Shown: positions 31,849 to 44,044, counted from the first letter of the stretch. The stretch: DNA of 64,000 bases from Plantago ovata (GCA_028274465.1 CM051456.1:95032753-95096752); one strand, 5' to 3'. The notes: generated from the letters alone by a model not told the origin. A program made the numbers and translations.

Positions 31849-33536
31849 TTGCCAAACTCATAATCATAGTATGCTGCTATAGCAAGTAAAATTCGAATAG
31901 ACTTATACTTGGCTACTGGTGAAAAAGTTTCGTCATAATCGATACCATATCGTTGACTATAACCTTTCGCCACCAGCCTAGCCTTGTATGTCTGTATGTT
32001 GCCATCAGCATCTGTTTTCCTCTTGAAAACCCATTTGCAACCGATAGGTCTAACCCCTTCTGGTGCATCAACCAAGTCCCATACTTGATTCTCATACATT
32101 GAGTCTATTTCGGATTTCATGGCTTCTTGCCACCTTCTTGAATCAATGTCCAACATTGCTTCTTTGTAAGTCTTCGGGTCATCTTTGTGAGATAAGTCAA
32201 GTTCAAACTTGTCATCTTCCAAGAGTAAAATTATCTTCTTGGAAGCTCTCACTTCTAACCTTTTAGACCGATGGAGTGCGGGTTTGTTTGGATGTACTGG
32301 TTGTATATCCTGATTGTGAGATGGTTCAACTTGTTCAATCTGTTGAACAGTTGAAGGCGGGTCAGATGCAACAGTTGCACATGGTTCAGGTGTAACGGTT
32401 GCAACTGTATCCTGGGGAGTTGATTCCGACATGACCTGTTGAACCGTTCCAGTCGGTTCAGTCAATGTCGACTTGGTAGGGGCATTTTGGGAATTAGTCA
32501 AATTTCCTAAAATGCTCCCACTGGCTGGCAGATATCTTCCCAGAGATGTGCTCGAGCCATAAGATCCTCCTTGAGCTCCCACTGAATCATTGTCATAACC
32601 ATTTGACAATTCATTAACCTCAATGTTATCTTCTTGTTCTTGGATTTCCTCGAGTTCTATCTCATTTCTACTATGTTGCTTGAAGACATAATCATCTTCC
32701 AGAAAGGCAGCCTGTCTGGAAACAATGATGTTATGTTTCCCAGGCAGGTAGAAGTAGTAACCCTTGGTGTCCTTAGGATATCCAATAAAATAAAACTTCT
32801 CACTTTTGGGTTCCAGTTTCCCTGCGAGCATTATTTTCACATATGTTGGACAACCCCAGGCATGCATATGTGAAAGACTTGGCTTCTTGCCATACCATAA
32901 CTCATACGGTGTTTTCTCGACTGATTTGGATGGAACCCTATTCAGAATATAGATTGAGTCTAGTAACGCGTATCCCCATAAGAAGATTGGAAGAGTTGTG
33001 AAATTCATCATGGATCTTACCATGTCTAACAAAGTTCGATTTCTCCTCTCAGAAACACCATTCATTTGTGGTGTTCCTGGTGGAGTCCATTGCGATTGAA
33101 TTCCATTAAGCTTTAAGTAATCCAAAAATTCTTTACTTAAGTATTCTCCTCCTCGATCTGATCGAAGAGTCTTAATACTTCTTTCAAGTTGTTTCTCTAC
33201 TTTAACCTTATACTCTTTGAATTTCTCAAAGGCTTCAGATTTGTGTTTCATAAGATACACATAGCCAAACCTAGAGAAATCATCGGTAAAGGTTATGAAG
33301 TAAGAATACCCACCCCTAGCTTGAGTTTTAAAAGGTCCACACACATCAGAGTGAACTAACTCAAGTACTTGTTTAGCACGAGTACCTTTTCCGGAAAAAG
33401 GTTTCTTGATCATTTTTCCTTTAAGACATGATTCACAATTCCCATATGATTCAAAATCAAATGGTGCTAAATAGTCTAACTTTCTTAACCTTGCAATTCT
33501 TGTCTCATTAATGTGACCAAGTCTGCAATGCCACAA
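31839..33536 (-). pseudogene. Copia C pol, first part: integrase and RT N-terminus
   Basis: 565 residues. The integrase zinc domain is WHCRLGHINETRI...CESCLKGK (H-H-C-C). The catalytic Asp residues lie in HSDVCGPF and [11 protein letters not shown], and the Glu in [14 protein letters not shown] (about residues 65, 127 and 163). After a variable linker (residues about 270-430) RT begins with VGCKWVFKRK-type and DYDETFSPVAKYKSIR. It ends at a frameshift (YEFGKWM then stop) where YEIWQMD is expected. A second frameshift near 33545 separates it from gag-protease. Confidence 0.88.
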
Positions 33537-34858
33537 GTGATATTTCTTGAATTATCAAGCTTTGGTCGTTTGTTTTGTATATGAAATAAATTATGTCTAC
33601 ATTCAAGTAAGTACAAACCATTCATAAGAGGAGCATTTCCAATATCAATACCATTATGCGAAAAATAACAATTATTATTGGCAAAACGGAAGGAAAACCC
33701 TTCATTGTCTAACATAGGAATGGAAATAATGTTTCTTACAATAGAAGGAACGAAATAGCAATTATTCAATTCTAAAACAAAACCCGAGGGTAAATTTAAT
33801 CTATAAGTTCCAACACGTAGGGCAGCAACGGACGATCCATTTTCTACGCGTAGATCAATTTCCCTTGGTCTAACCGGTCGGCTATCAATGAGCTCCTGCA
33901 AATTGTTACAAATGTGTGAGCCACAAGCAGTATCTAATACCCAACAATTCGAGTTTTGTGTAGACATATTTATCTCAATGACAAACATACCTTGATGGGA
34001 GCCAGACGCACCATGCGTGGTCACAACTCCATCAGCAATTGCCTTTGGGCAGTCTCTCTTCCAGTGTCCTTTCTGCTTGCAGTAAAGACACGTCTCCTTC
34101 TCCATGTTCACCACCTTCTTCTGATTTCCAGCCTTGCGCTTAAAAACCTTGGCCTTAGGTCCAACCTTTGGCTTCTTGGTTTTCTTAGCCTTACCCTTTG
34201 AGCCATAGCCCTTAGGGTGAGCCTTCGCAGATGATCCAACCAACATAACAGACTTCCTCTTAGGTTGAGCCTGTTCATAGGTCTTAAGCATATTGTGGAC
34301 TTCAGGAAGTGTAGCATCTTTGGCATTCATATTGTAATTCATGATGAATGTGGAATATGAATCCGACAATGATTGAAGGATGATGATGACTGAAACACGG
34401 TTCTCAAATTTGATTCCAACAGTTGCCACTTTCTCAATGAGTCCAATCATCTTGAGCACGTGTTCAGATACATTCCCTCCTTCAGACATCCTCATTTTGA
34501 AGATTTCTCTAAGAAGATCAAACTCAACACTCTTAGAAACATTTCCAAAGAGGCTTTTGAGGTGCTCGAACATTTCATATGGAATCATATTTTCATGTTG
34601 CCTTTGCAGCTCCATAGTTATTGCAGCTAGCATAACACACTGTGCATTAGCAGCATCATCTTTGTGCTTCTGGTGAGTAACTTTGTCAAACTTAGCAAGC
34701 TCAGCAGCAGCAGTAGGAGGAGTGGGGATTGGTCTGTCCAAGACGTACTCAATTTTCTCTTGCCTAAGCACCAAACGAATGTTACGGATCCAATCCATAA
34801 AGTTTGGACCAGTAAGAGTGCATTTCGCCAAGATCATTCTTATGGATAAATTGGCCAT
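33537..34858 (-). pseudogene. Copia C gag and protease
   Basis: I take ATG 34858 as the start (MANLSIRMILAKCTLTGPNFMDWI), because copia F has the same start context; the longer open frame upstream is leader. The gag core (UBN2/copia gag type) covers residues about 1-200. The zinc knuckle CLYCKQKGHWKRDC is near 34055-34095. The protease loop WVLDTACGSHICNN is near 33905-33945, with D-T-A instead of the more common D-S/T-G; copia F has the same residues, so this is a lineage feature. The frame is lost near 33545, just before the integrase zinc domain. Confidence 0.85.
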
Positions 34859-35128
34859 CTTTTCAGACCTAGAGAAGTAAATAAATAAAATTGAAATTAA
34901 TACTCCAAAATAACTTCTATGATCACAATCAGCGACTAAATAAACCATGACTTTAGCTTTATTCAGTTCTCACTATTTTCACATACTCCTGACCCCTTTA
35001 GAGAGTATGAACCATTATTTTCCAATAGTTGTAGTGAGCCAAGATCCATGCTTGCACTATTATATCCCCAGCTATGGCTGATCACTATAATAATCAAATA
35101 GGTAGGTCTCCAAACCAATTGTACAATA
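34859..35128 (-). other. Copia C leader, truncated by element E
   Basis: Non-coding leader upstream of gag, homologous in parts to the copia F leader (both have a TTTAGCTCCCACTATTTTCACATA-like stretch and GATCCA near the start). It ends at 35128 with CAATA, the presumed left target duplication of element E. Confidence 0.7.
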
Positions 35129-36326
35129 TGATGAACGTGTATTTTACACCTTCATTCGAGTCTTTTTTTCACCTATTTAGCTATCCTCTATGTTAATTTA
35201 GCTATATTATAGTGCATTTTATTAGAATAGTGTCACGTTTCCGTTTAGTTTGCATTTTTCAGGTTTTAGGTGAAAAACGTGATTTTCCGGGCAATTATAT
35301 TGAAGAGAACGAAGAATTGGTGTTCAAAGGACATTCGCGGAGTATCTAGAAGGTTCCGGATGAGATTTGAGGTCTAGGGGTCGAGTTTCAAGGCTTAAAG
35401 GTCACTAGAAGGCAAAATCCGAGTCCGAAAAGGAAAAGAAGACCAAAAACGCGTCCTCGCCGACTGGAGCTCCCAGGCGGTTCGCCCGGGATGTGGGGCG
35501 GTTCGCCCCACACCAGGCGGTTTGCCCTGTGTCTGGGGCGATTCGCCCCACGCCTTCCGAACTCCTATACATAGTTGCTTCTATTTCTACGTTTTTCAGA
35601 CTTCTTTAGACCTTTTTTCATACTTTACACATTAGTTTTAGAGAGGAATTCTCCAGAGCCTGTTCTAGGAATTCTTAGCATAGGAGGCTATTTTTCTTAT
35701 CAATTTGGAGGATTATCTTGCTTGTGAGTTCGCAATTCTTCGGAGATTGACAACCTTCGTCGGTAATATTGTATCTCACGATTTTTTCTATTTATATTTA
35801 TATCTTTCAACATGTTTTCATTCAATCTTGCTTTGATTTCTGTTGATTGCATGACATCTATGAGTAGCTAAATCTATCGTTGGTGATAGTATGTGATTTC
35901 TTAGCTAGGGTTCTTAATTATGCATGATGGCTGTAACGCGAATCAGACCTGAGTTATTGCTTTATTTCTTTGATCTATCTAAGCCCTCTATATTCGTAGT
36001 GTTGAATTGAACGGAACACATTGGACAATTCATGATCTTAGATTTCTATGCAAAACGATCGGGTACTTCATGCATGATTATTAACCTGATGCTTTGAATG
36101 ATCATACTATCACTAACTTCCATTATTATTGATAAGAAAATCTGTGCTAAGTCGTTTGTTGAGTTTATAGTTTAAGTTAAATTAGATAAAGCTAGTTATA
36201 GTCCTTAGAGATCGACACTCGAGGTTATTTTACTGCTACACTACGGTTTTCGTTGTAGTTGAGAATTGCCTTTGGCTAAAAACAAATTTATTTGATTAAT
36301 TTAGTCTGACAAACTTCGGTTCATCA
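35129..36326 (+). repeat. Element E 5' LTR
   Basis: 1,198 bp, TGATGAACGTG to GGTTCATCA. TATA-like CTATACATAG at 35565-35574 (CTATATATAG in the 3' LTR), four palindrome units at 35473-35552 directly upstream. A short hairpin ACTAC-N10-GTAGT lies at 36240-36259 in the U5 part; all the gypsy LTRs here conserve it. Confidence 0.93.
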
Positions 36327-36329
36327 AAT

Positions 36330-36347
36330 TGGCGCCGTTGTTGGGGA
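36330..36347 (+). promoter_or_regulatory. Primer-binding site of element E (tRNA-Asp)
   Basis: TGGCGCCGTTGTTGGGGA, four bases after the LTR; one mismatch (T for C) to the canonical Athila-type site. The leader continues to 36520 without coding potential. Confidence 0.9.
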
Positions 36348-36520
36348 CTATACTCCTTTTTTCTGTTTAGCTTTTATATATTTCAACATTCAATTCCTAG
36401 TCTTAGTAGTATTTGTCTTTTTCGATTTTATAGGTGATTTCCAGAAATTTTCTTGATTTTTGAGACTTCTATCGAGACTAATTTTCAGTTTTGAGTTACT
36501 CCTGTTCCAGATTTCCAGGT

Positions 36521-38365
36521 ATGACGATCTTAAAAGCTCGCTTGACACCTACATTCTCGCAAGTCAAGAAAGGGTCAGCTATATACTTGAAAGAAGAGTT
36601 ATCAGGGTATGAGGTAACAAGTTCTGTAGTGAGAAGGATACCGAGGTTCGAAGATGGAGTGGGGATGAATCCGTTAAGTTTCATCAGATCCTATGAGGAG
36701 GAAATAGCAAAAGTTCCAGCAAAGGGGTTCACCGAGAGCCAATTATGCAGGAAATTATTTTCTTTTGCTCTGGGATATGAACCGAGAATTTGGATGGCAA
36801 GGTTAGCACCAGGATCACTGAGAACCTGGGGCCAAATAGTAGAGGAGTTCTTGGCGCGTTTTATGCCTTACCATGAGACGATTGCCTTGCGGAGTCGGAT
36901 CGAACACTTCAAGCAAGGAGAGTATGAGCGGTTCTGTGACACCTACGAACATTTTGAGTTGTATAAACGTGAGTGCTCCCATCACCGTTTCGACGACGGG
37001 GAGCTGATTTGGTATTTTCTTGGTGGTCTACGTGATGATGTTAGGCTTCAAGGGGATGGGATGTGCGGAGGATTAGAAGAATGTACAATTGAAGAGGCGG
37101 AGAAGGTCTTTCAAATGTACGCCAGTGGTTCTGCAGAATCTGAGAGGCTAATATCGAGTCTAGTCACCAATGGGAGTTCAAATCGGGGCGAAACTAAAGG
37201 CTTATACGAAAGATATTCTGAAGACGAAGATATCAGTGAGGAGGATGAACTTGCGTTTTACGCGGGGATTAAGGCCATTGAGAATGTTTTTGAGATAGCA
37301 CACGCAGGACAAGTTGAAAACAATATTCGCATCGAAAAGGCTTTTGAAGCAGTCGAAGTAACTGAGCAACTTATAGAGGAATTTAGCTTGTTGAGGTGTG
37401 AAAAGGCAGAGGAGGTTCATCAACTTGAAGGAGAAAAGATTTTAGACGAAGACGCCCCCTGGAGGTGGGGGGCGAACCGCCCAGCGTGGGGGGCGAATCG
37501 CCCCCCACAGGCAGAGAGCTGGGAGCGATCCGGCTCGCCCCAGGCGAATCGCCTGGGGCAGGGAGCGAATCGCCCCCCCAGCTCCAGGGAGCTGGACGAC
37601 CCCAGCTCCCCTGTTTCAACACGTGAAGCTGATTTCATCGATCCCAAGCCACTTCCAACTGTTACTACTGAGGAACCTGAGTACGAAGAAGTGAATCTAC
37701 TACTCCGTGGAGGAAAGATGACCAAAATTCCTAACTTCGTGCGTCCTAAACGTATTGAATCTTCTGGGACCAACAATGCAGGACCAAGCACAGAACAAGA
37801 AGTTAATGAAAGTTCCAAAGAGCCTCAAGAGAAGGATGATGAACCAAGACCATCTGAGGAAGATATGGTTGATGATGAGGTCGAAGGGGGAACTCCTACG
37901 CCAGTAGTACTTCACAAATCTTCTAATCCATATGTGCCCCCGAAACCACATGTACCATTCCCAAGTCGGATCAAGCCAGCCAAGAAGGATATTCAAGAGT
38001 CACATCTATTTCAACGCCTCTCAAAAGTTGAAGTTAATGTGCCTCTCTTGGAGTTAATCCAAAACATTTCGGCTTATGCGAAATTCTTTCATGAGATGAA
38101 GAACAACAAAAGGGTTACTTCAGGAAAGGAAGTTAATGGGGTTGAGACGGTGAATTCAATTGCCGGGTTACCTGTGAAGAAAAGAGATCCTGGAAGTTTC
38201 ATCATCAATATCGCTTTGGGGAATGGTCGAACCACGAAGGCTATGCTTGACTTGGGGGCTAGCATTAACTTAATGCCCTATTCAGTATACAAGGCCCTGG
38301 ATCTCGGTGAATTGACACCAACTGATATGGTTGTCCAAATGGAGGACCAAAGTGTGAAGGGATAA
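36521..38365 (+). pseudogene. Element E gag and N-terminal protease, with in-frame palindrome insert
   Basis: The start ATG 36521 is chosen because element G starts at the same place (MTxLKxRLTPxFSQ); the longer open frame from 36491 is leader. The gag domain is at residues about 90-175 (LAPGSLRTWGQIVEEFLARFMP...CSHHRFDDGELIWYFLGGL). Residues about 315-354 are encoded by the GC palindrome array (37465-37581) and read as repeats of GANRP; element G lacks it. LLLRGGKMTKIPNFVRPKR near residue 395 is the typical linker. The protease loop MLDLGASINLMPYSVYKAL (D-L-G-A as in Athila elements) is near residue 575. About ten bases are deleted at 38360, causing a stop at 38363-38365. Confidence 0.88.
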
Positions 38366-39281
38366 TAGAAGATATCCTTGTGAAAGTGGACAAATTGATA
38401 ATTCCAGCTGATTTTGTGGTAATGAAGTCTGCAGACGAGGGAAAGAGCCATATTCGCGAACACGTGGTACTACTTGGGAGACCATTCATGGCAACTACCA
38501 ACACATGCCTTGAACTGAAAGGCAAGAAAATCTCCATGGAGGTAATGGGTGAGAAATTTGAATTGGTAGGATGTAGCATAGGAGATAAGGAAGTCGTAGA
38601 AGAATTAAATTTTGTCGATTGCTAAGATTCTGTGATTTCCGAATTTCATCATTGCTATGATGATCGTAAACCTCTTGAGGAGGCACTAACCATGTAGGCT
38701 GAGACGTGTTACATGACCGAAGAAGCAAATGAATTATTTGAAATAATGGATAGCACACCAGAAATTCCTGTAGGAGAAGAAGTGCTTGAACACTTAGATG
38801 AAGAAGAGGAGGAAAGTAAATTTCCTGAAGAGCCTAGCTTAGAATTAAAGCCACTCCCTGCACACCTCAGGTATGTCTACTTAGGAGAAAATCAAAAAAA
38901 GCCTGTGATAGTCTCCTCACATCTTTCCAACGATGAAGAAAGTTGGCTAATTGAAATTTTGAGAGAAAATTCTGCAGCTATAGGATGGGGGATTAGTGAT
39001 ATCAAGGGAATTAGCCATACTCGGTGTGTGCACAACATCACTCTAGAACAAGATGCCAAACCCGTTAGGCAACCTCAGCGTAGGATAAATCCGACCATGC
39101 AAGAGGTGGTAAAGAAAGAAGTAATCAAGTTGCTAGATGCCGATATGATTTACCCCCATTCCTGATAGTCGATGGGTGAGCCCTGTTCATGTAGTTCCTA
39201 AAAAATCAGGGGTCACGGTAGAAGAGAATGAGAAGGGAGAGTTTGTACCGGTTAGGAAAACCACTGGATGGCGGATGTGCC
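38366..39281 (+). pseudogene. Element E protease C-terminus and RT N-terminus up to copia F
   Basis: Continues in another frame: VDKLIIPADFVVMKSADEGKSHIREHVVLLGRPFM is the second half of the protease. Stops occur at 38623 and 38695. Then ELKPLPAHLRYVYLGENQKKPVIVSS and NITLEQDAKPVRQPQRRINP lead into RT. One extra C near 39155 shifts the frame before VSPVHVVPKKSGVTVEEN. The coding is cut after TGWRMC at 39281 by copia F and resumes with IDYRRLNAA at 58681. Confidence 0.85.
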
Positions 39282-41361
39282 TGTAAGAAAATACGGTCAG
39301 AGTTACCCCTAGGGTACGCAGCGGCATTTCAAAAATTTTCTTAACATACAGGTTAATTGATTATGTATATGTCGTATATATGTAAACACGTCAATTAGAA
39401 GACTAACCTTACTTCCAAAGCAGCTTCCAAGTCTTCGTAATAATCCTATGTATCTTCTCCTTCGTCGAAGTCGATGATATCTGCAATACTCTGATTATCT
39501 GCAAGACAATAAGAGTTAGTTTCCAGCTCCTAGAATCTCAACCTTGGTATCCACGGATGAACAACCTATCGGAAGAATGCTAGGATACTCTTTGTGTGAC
39601 CAAGAAGACGGGGCGGCGGTTTTCCTCCGGTGAGGGTGGCGCGCGCGTGGGGCTATATAGAGGTAGGGGAGAGCTTTTTATGTCTCTAAGAAAACTGGGT
39701 ATTCAACTGTGTGAATGTCTATTGAACTGTGTGTAAAACTATGTCCAAAGCTCTCTAATAGTCTACTATATATAGTAGTCAATAGAAGCCTAAAGCATAA
39801 GCAATTAGACTTCGTAAAGGAATAAGAATCTAATTCTTATCGCACTAGGAAACCAATATCAAGTTTAGATTCATTCCCAATCAAATTAAAACTCAATCAG
39901 GAAAATCTAACTTATCCCTTGGACTTCTAATAGAGGAAGGAGTCGAACTCCTTCCCCTATCCCAGCTCGCGCGCTCGCGCGCCCATCCTAAGGGAGATTG
40001 GGACCCACTTATAGTTCTAAGGCAATTCAAACTCCAAGTAGATTTTGCCCATGTGCATATGTTAATTCCAAATTAACATATCCTTTCAAATCAAACCTCT
40101 ATTATATTTCTAAAATATAATATTTTATTGTATTTACATAAAATACAATTAATTAGCCAATTCAATTAATAATTCCAAATCATTAATTGAGCCACTAAAT
40201 ATTATAATTAATTCCAAATCAATTATAATCCATCAATCACAATTAATAACAAATTAATTGCGATTCCATGTTCAAGGATATTCTGATAAGCTGAATCACC
40301 ACATAGTGTGACCCATAGGGCTTCATTGTATTAAGCAAGTCCTAGACTAGGCAAAATGGAATTCCTAGACGGTTCCATTTGAAATATTAATACATGAGGA
40401 CGTTTGAGAGGTTTCTCAAAGCAAACCCTTTCGTTGCGAAGTCTGTTGCGCTCAACGCGGCGATGGTAACGTCCCTTCATCTGACTGACTCGAATGCATC
40501 TAGGATCGATGATGTGTCTATCCCAATAATACATCCACGGGCGTCTCAGGGAGTTGCTTGCTTACTAAGATATACTTATGACCATCATAATATATCAATG
40601 CACTGGCCAGTGACTTTAACAACACAACTATGAAGACTATGAGCAGTACTCTCTTGTGCTACACATCAGAGATGAATCCTTCACAAAAACACTTATCATC
40701 CCCATTTGTATGTAGCCATAATCCTAGATCGTGTCTTAGGTCAACTGCTTATTCAGAGCTGACATCGACGGGTCCACCAAGGATATGGGGCAACAAATGT
40801 TATGATAAAGTCCTGTAAGTCCAAAGGACGACTGGCATCACTTCGACAACTTACCGGTTCCCATAGACACTTCGGTGTAGACTGTACATCGATGGGAGTG
40901 TCCGGTGGGTACTTTCATTGTTTGATAATCATTCTTCGAACAACTATGTGCAGTTATGGGAACGTTTCTCGATTCTCCAACAATCCGTTCCGTGGCCGTC
41001 GGATCGGCTCACACTTGCTCCAACAAGTATAACCTCCACGCATACTAGTCTCATCTGGTTCATTCAGATCCCTACATCCAAGATGAACCTCGACTAGGGA
41101 GAGTTTGGGATAGATGATAACTCACATAGCTCCCACTATCTATGTGATCGGTCATCTATCAGAGGGGTTAATATCAATACAGATAGAAATAGAGATATGA
41201 CATGATGCATGCCTGGTGTAATATAAATATGAAAGCGATACTCAATAGTAAAACAACAAACATATATTATATTACGTTGACCTGTGTAATAGTACATATA
41301 TGCCCTCTATAAGGGTTGCATGCCCTCAATAAGGACTGTCTCTAGGACATATACACTATCA
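39282..41361 (-). repeat. Copia F 3' LTR
   Basis: 2,080 bp, plus strand TGTAAGAAAATACGG to ACACTATCA, very similar to 56571-58678. A palindromic TATA-like ACTATATATAGT at about 39767-39778 could drive minus-strand transcription. A G+C-rich alternating tract (GCTCGCGCGCTCGCGCGC) near 39965 differs in length from the other LTR. Open frames inside are shared by both LTRs but show no recognisable domain. Confidence 0.92.
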
Positions 41362-42078
41362 ATCTCCCACTTGGACTAGAGCCAGTCACCTTTATGCCTA
41401 ATACCCAGATTAGCATAATGTCTTAAGTGGACCTCCAATTATAAGACCTTGGTGAAAGGATCTGCCACGTTGTCCGTGGTAGAGACACGTTCTATACTAA
41501 CTTCTCCTCTATCAATAATCTCACGTATAACGTGATATTTTCTAAGTACATGTTTGTTCTTGTTTGTAGATCTAGGATCCCTAGCTTGAGCGACGGCGCC
41601 CGTATTTTCACAATAAATCGTTATTGGACTAGGAGCAGGAACAACCCTCAATTCCTTCAAGAACTCTGAAATCCAAACAGCTTCTTTCGATGCTTCTGAT
41701 GCAGCAATGTACTCGGCTTCCGTGGATGAGTCAGCAACCGTGGCTTGCTTAGAACTCTTCCAACAGACAACTCCTCCGTTTAATTTGAATACGTATCCTG
41801 TCTGTGACTTAAAGTCATCAGGATCTGATTCAAATCCAGCGTCGACATACCCAGACATCTTTAATTCTGGTTCTCCACCAAACACCAAGAACATATCTTT
41901 AGTCCGTCGAAGGTACTTAAGAATGTTCTTTACAGCAGTCCAGTGAGGTACTCCTGAATTCTGTTGGTGTCAACAAGTGACACTAAGTGCATATGCCACA
42001 TCGGGCCTTTTGCAATTCATTGCATATATACATTATAGACCCTACTGCCGAAGCATAGGGCACACGACTCATTGCGTT
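41362..42078 (-). pseudogene. Copia F RNase H and PPT
   Basis: The PPT (sense AAGTGGGAGAT) is at 41362-41374. RNase H is at 41894-41439: SGYVDAGFESDPDDFKSQTGY, GGVVCWKSSKQATVADSSTEAEY and YCENTGAVAQARDPRSTNKNKHV. The connection from RT (42078-41895) still reads CKRPDVAYALS with a stop and small indels. It ends GDWL as in copia C. Confidence 0.85.
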
Positions 42079-43005
42079 TCATTCTTCATCAGTTTTAGGA
42101 CCATCCTTAACTGATAAGATAATCCCATGCCTAGCTGGGAGAAAGCCTCTCTTTGAGTCGTCCATCTTATAACGCTTCAGTATTTTGTCGATGTAGGTGG
42201 ACTGTGTCAATCCTAACATCCTCTTGGATCTATCTCTAAAGATCTTGATCCCTAGGATGTAGTTCGCTTCACCCAAGTCCTTCATCGAGAAGGTACTTGA
42301 TAACCAAACTTTAGTCTCTTCTAGCATAGAGACATTGTTTCCCATGATCAAAATGTCATCAACATAAATGATCATGAAAACGACTCCCTTGTCGCTGTGC
42401 CTAGCGTAGACACAGGGATCTTCCTTGCTTCTGATGAAGTCAAACGATTTGACAGCTTCATCAAAGCGGATATTCCAGCTCCTAGACGCTTGCTTTAGCC
42501 CATAGATGGATCTCTGTAATTTGCATACAGAAGTTGGCTTGGTTTTACTAATAAAACCTTCCGGCTGTACCATATAGACCTCTTCCTCAAGGTTTCCATT
42601 GAGGAAGGCAGTCTTTACATCCATTTGCCAGATCTCATAATCATAGTAGGCAGCTATCGCAAGTAGAATTCGAATGGACTTCAATTTTGCTACCGGTGAA
42701 AAGGTTTCATCGTAATCGATGCCATACCTTTGCGTGTAGCCTTTCGCCACAAGCCTAGCTTTGTGCGTTTGTACCTTGCCATCGGCATCTGTCTTTCGTT
42801 TAAAGACCCATTTGCACCCAATAGGTCTAACCCCTTGGGGCACGTCTACCAAGTTCCAAACTTGGTTCTGGTACATGGAGTCCATTTCCAATTCCATGGC
42901 CTCTTGCCATTTGTCAGAGTCAATATCAATTATTGCCTCATTGTAGGTCTCGGGATCTTCCCGATCTGATAAGCCGACATCAAGTTCACTGATGTCTTCT
43001 ATCAT
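42079..43005 (-). pseudogene. Copia F reverse transcriptase
   Basis: 308 residues open: VWNLVDVPQGVRPIGCKWVFKRK, DYDETFSPVAKLKSIR, WQMDVKTAFLNG (first Asp) and the active site IIYVDDILIM at about 42345-42375, then ILGIKIFRDRSKRMLGLTQ. This domain retains all catalytic Asp residues. It is bounded by stops on both sides. Confidence 0.88.
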
Positions 43006-44039
43006 AAGGCTTTGCTTCTAAGGTCCTTTTAGGATCCTCTTCGACCTACGGAGCTCGACTGGTTCTGGTGCTTTTCTTTTCTGGCTTCGTGTAACACGAA
43101 CATTATCAGCGGGTACTGATGCAGTTGGTCGCGCCCCGCGACCCTGTTCCCTTGCGGGAGGCTACTCTTGTGCAACTTGTTGCACAGGTTGGTTGACAAC
43201 GGGTTCTATTGGTGTGGTTTCAACTGTTGATCTAATCACAGGACTCCAACTGACTATGACATGCCTAGAAAGTGTCATATCATTACCCTTGTCTGCTGCG
43301 AAAGCTCCCACTGAACTTGAGTCCAAATCAGAAGATTTAGAGAACTCATGTTCGCGCGTGTCAAAGTCTTGAATTTCTTCAAGTTCTATCATGTCATCTA
43401 ACCTCTCTTCTTCGAGGTATTCTGCTTCTAAAAACTTGACGTTTCTAGATACTATCACCTTGTGATCTTCAGCATGATAGAATTCATAGCCTCTCGTCTG
43501 ACGAGGATAGCCTATGAAATATACTTTGACACCCTTGGCATCTAACTTATCAGTGAGCATCAGTTTGACTATCGCAGGACAGCCCCAAGGTCTAAGATAG
43601 CCCAGTGAGGGCTTCTTTCCCTTCCATAACGCATAAGGAGTTTTCTCCACTGATTTAGATGGTACACGGTTCAGAATGTAGATTGCAGTTTGTAGTGCAT
43701 ATCCCCACAGATATTTTGGAAGAGTCGAGAATCCAATCATTGATCTTACCATGTCTAACAGGGTTCGATTCCTTCTCTCAGACACACCATTTAACTGTGG
43801 TGTTCCAGGAGGAGTCCATTGCGATTGAATTCCATTTTCCTTCAAGTAGTCGATAAATTCTTCACTAAGGTATTCACCTCCTCGATCTGATCGAAGAGTG
43901 ACTATCCTTAGGTTCAATTCATTCTCGACCTCATTCCTAAACTCCTTGAATTTCCCAAAGGTCTCGGATTTATTCTTCATAAGATAAATATATCCATACC
44001 TTGAGAAATCGTCAGTAAAGGTAACGAAGTAAGGATAAC
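43006..44039 (-). pseudogene. Copia F integrase core and C-terminus (distal to G)
   Basis: Resumes after element G with [21 protein letters not shown]. The second catalytic Asp is in [14 protein letters not shown] and the Glu in [15 protein letters not shown] polymorphic linker follows, with stops near 43162 and 43017. The first catalytic Asp (HTDVCGPF) is on the other side of G, near 53490. Confidence 0.85.
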
Positions 44040-44044
44040 CCCCA

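Larger units (their letters stand above)
28663..35128 (-). mobile_element. Copia element C, interrupted by gypsy E, right part outside the window
   Basis: Minus-strand Ty1/copia element: 3' LTR 28663-30589, PPT, pol and gag (30604-34858) and part of the leader (34859-35128). At 35129 gypsy E begins, so the rest of the leader, primer site and 5' LTR of C must lie beyond E. It is inserted in ORF2 of element D; the expected left target duplication is ATCTC (28658-28662), untestable here. Confidence 0.85.

Noticed and set aside
33485..33560. Programmed frameshift between gag-protease and integrase in copia C
   Set aside because: Copia F reads continuously through the same place and no slippery sequence is evident; a mutational indel is more likely.
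40394..41032. Open frames in the copia F LTRs (also at 57712-58350)
   Set aside because: Located within LTRs, identical only because the LTRs are duplicates. No domain, and the antisense frames are equally long.
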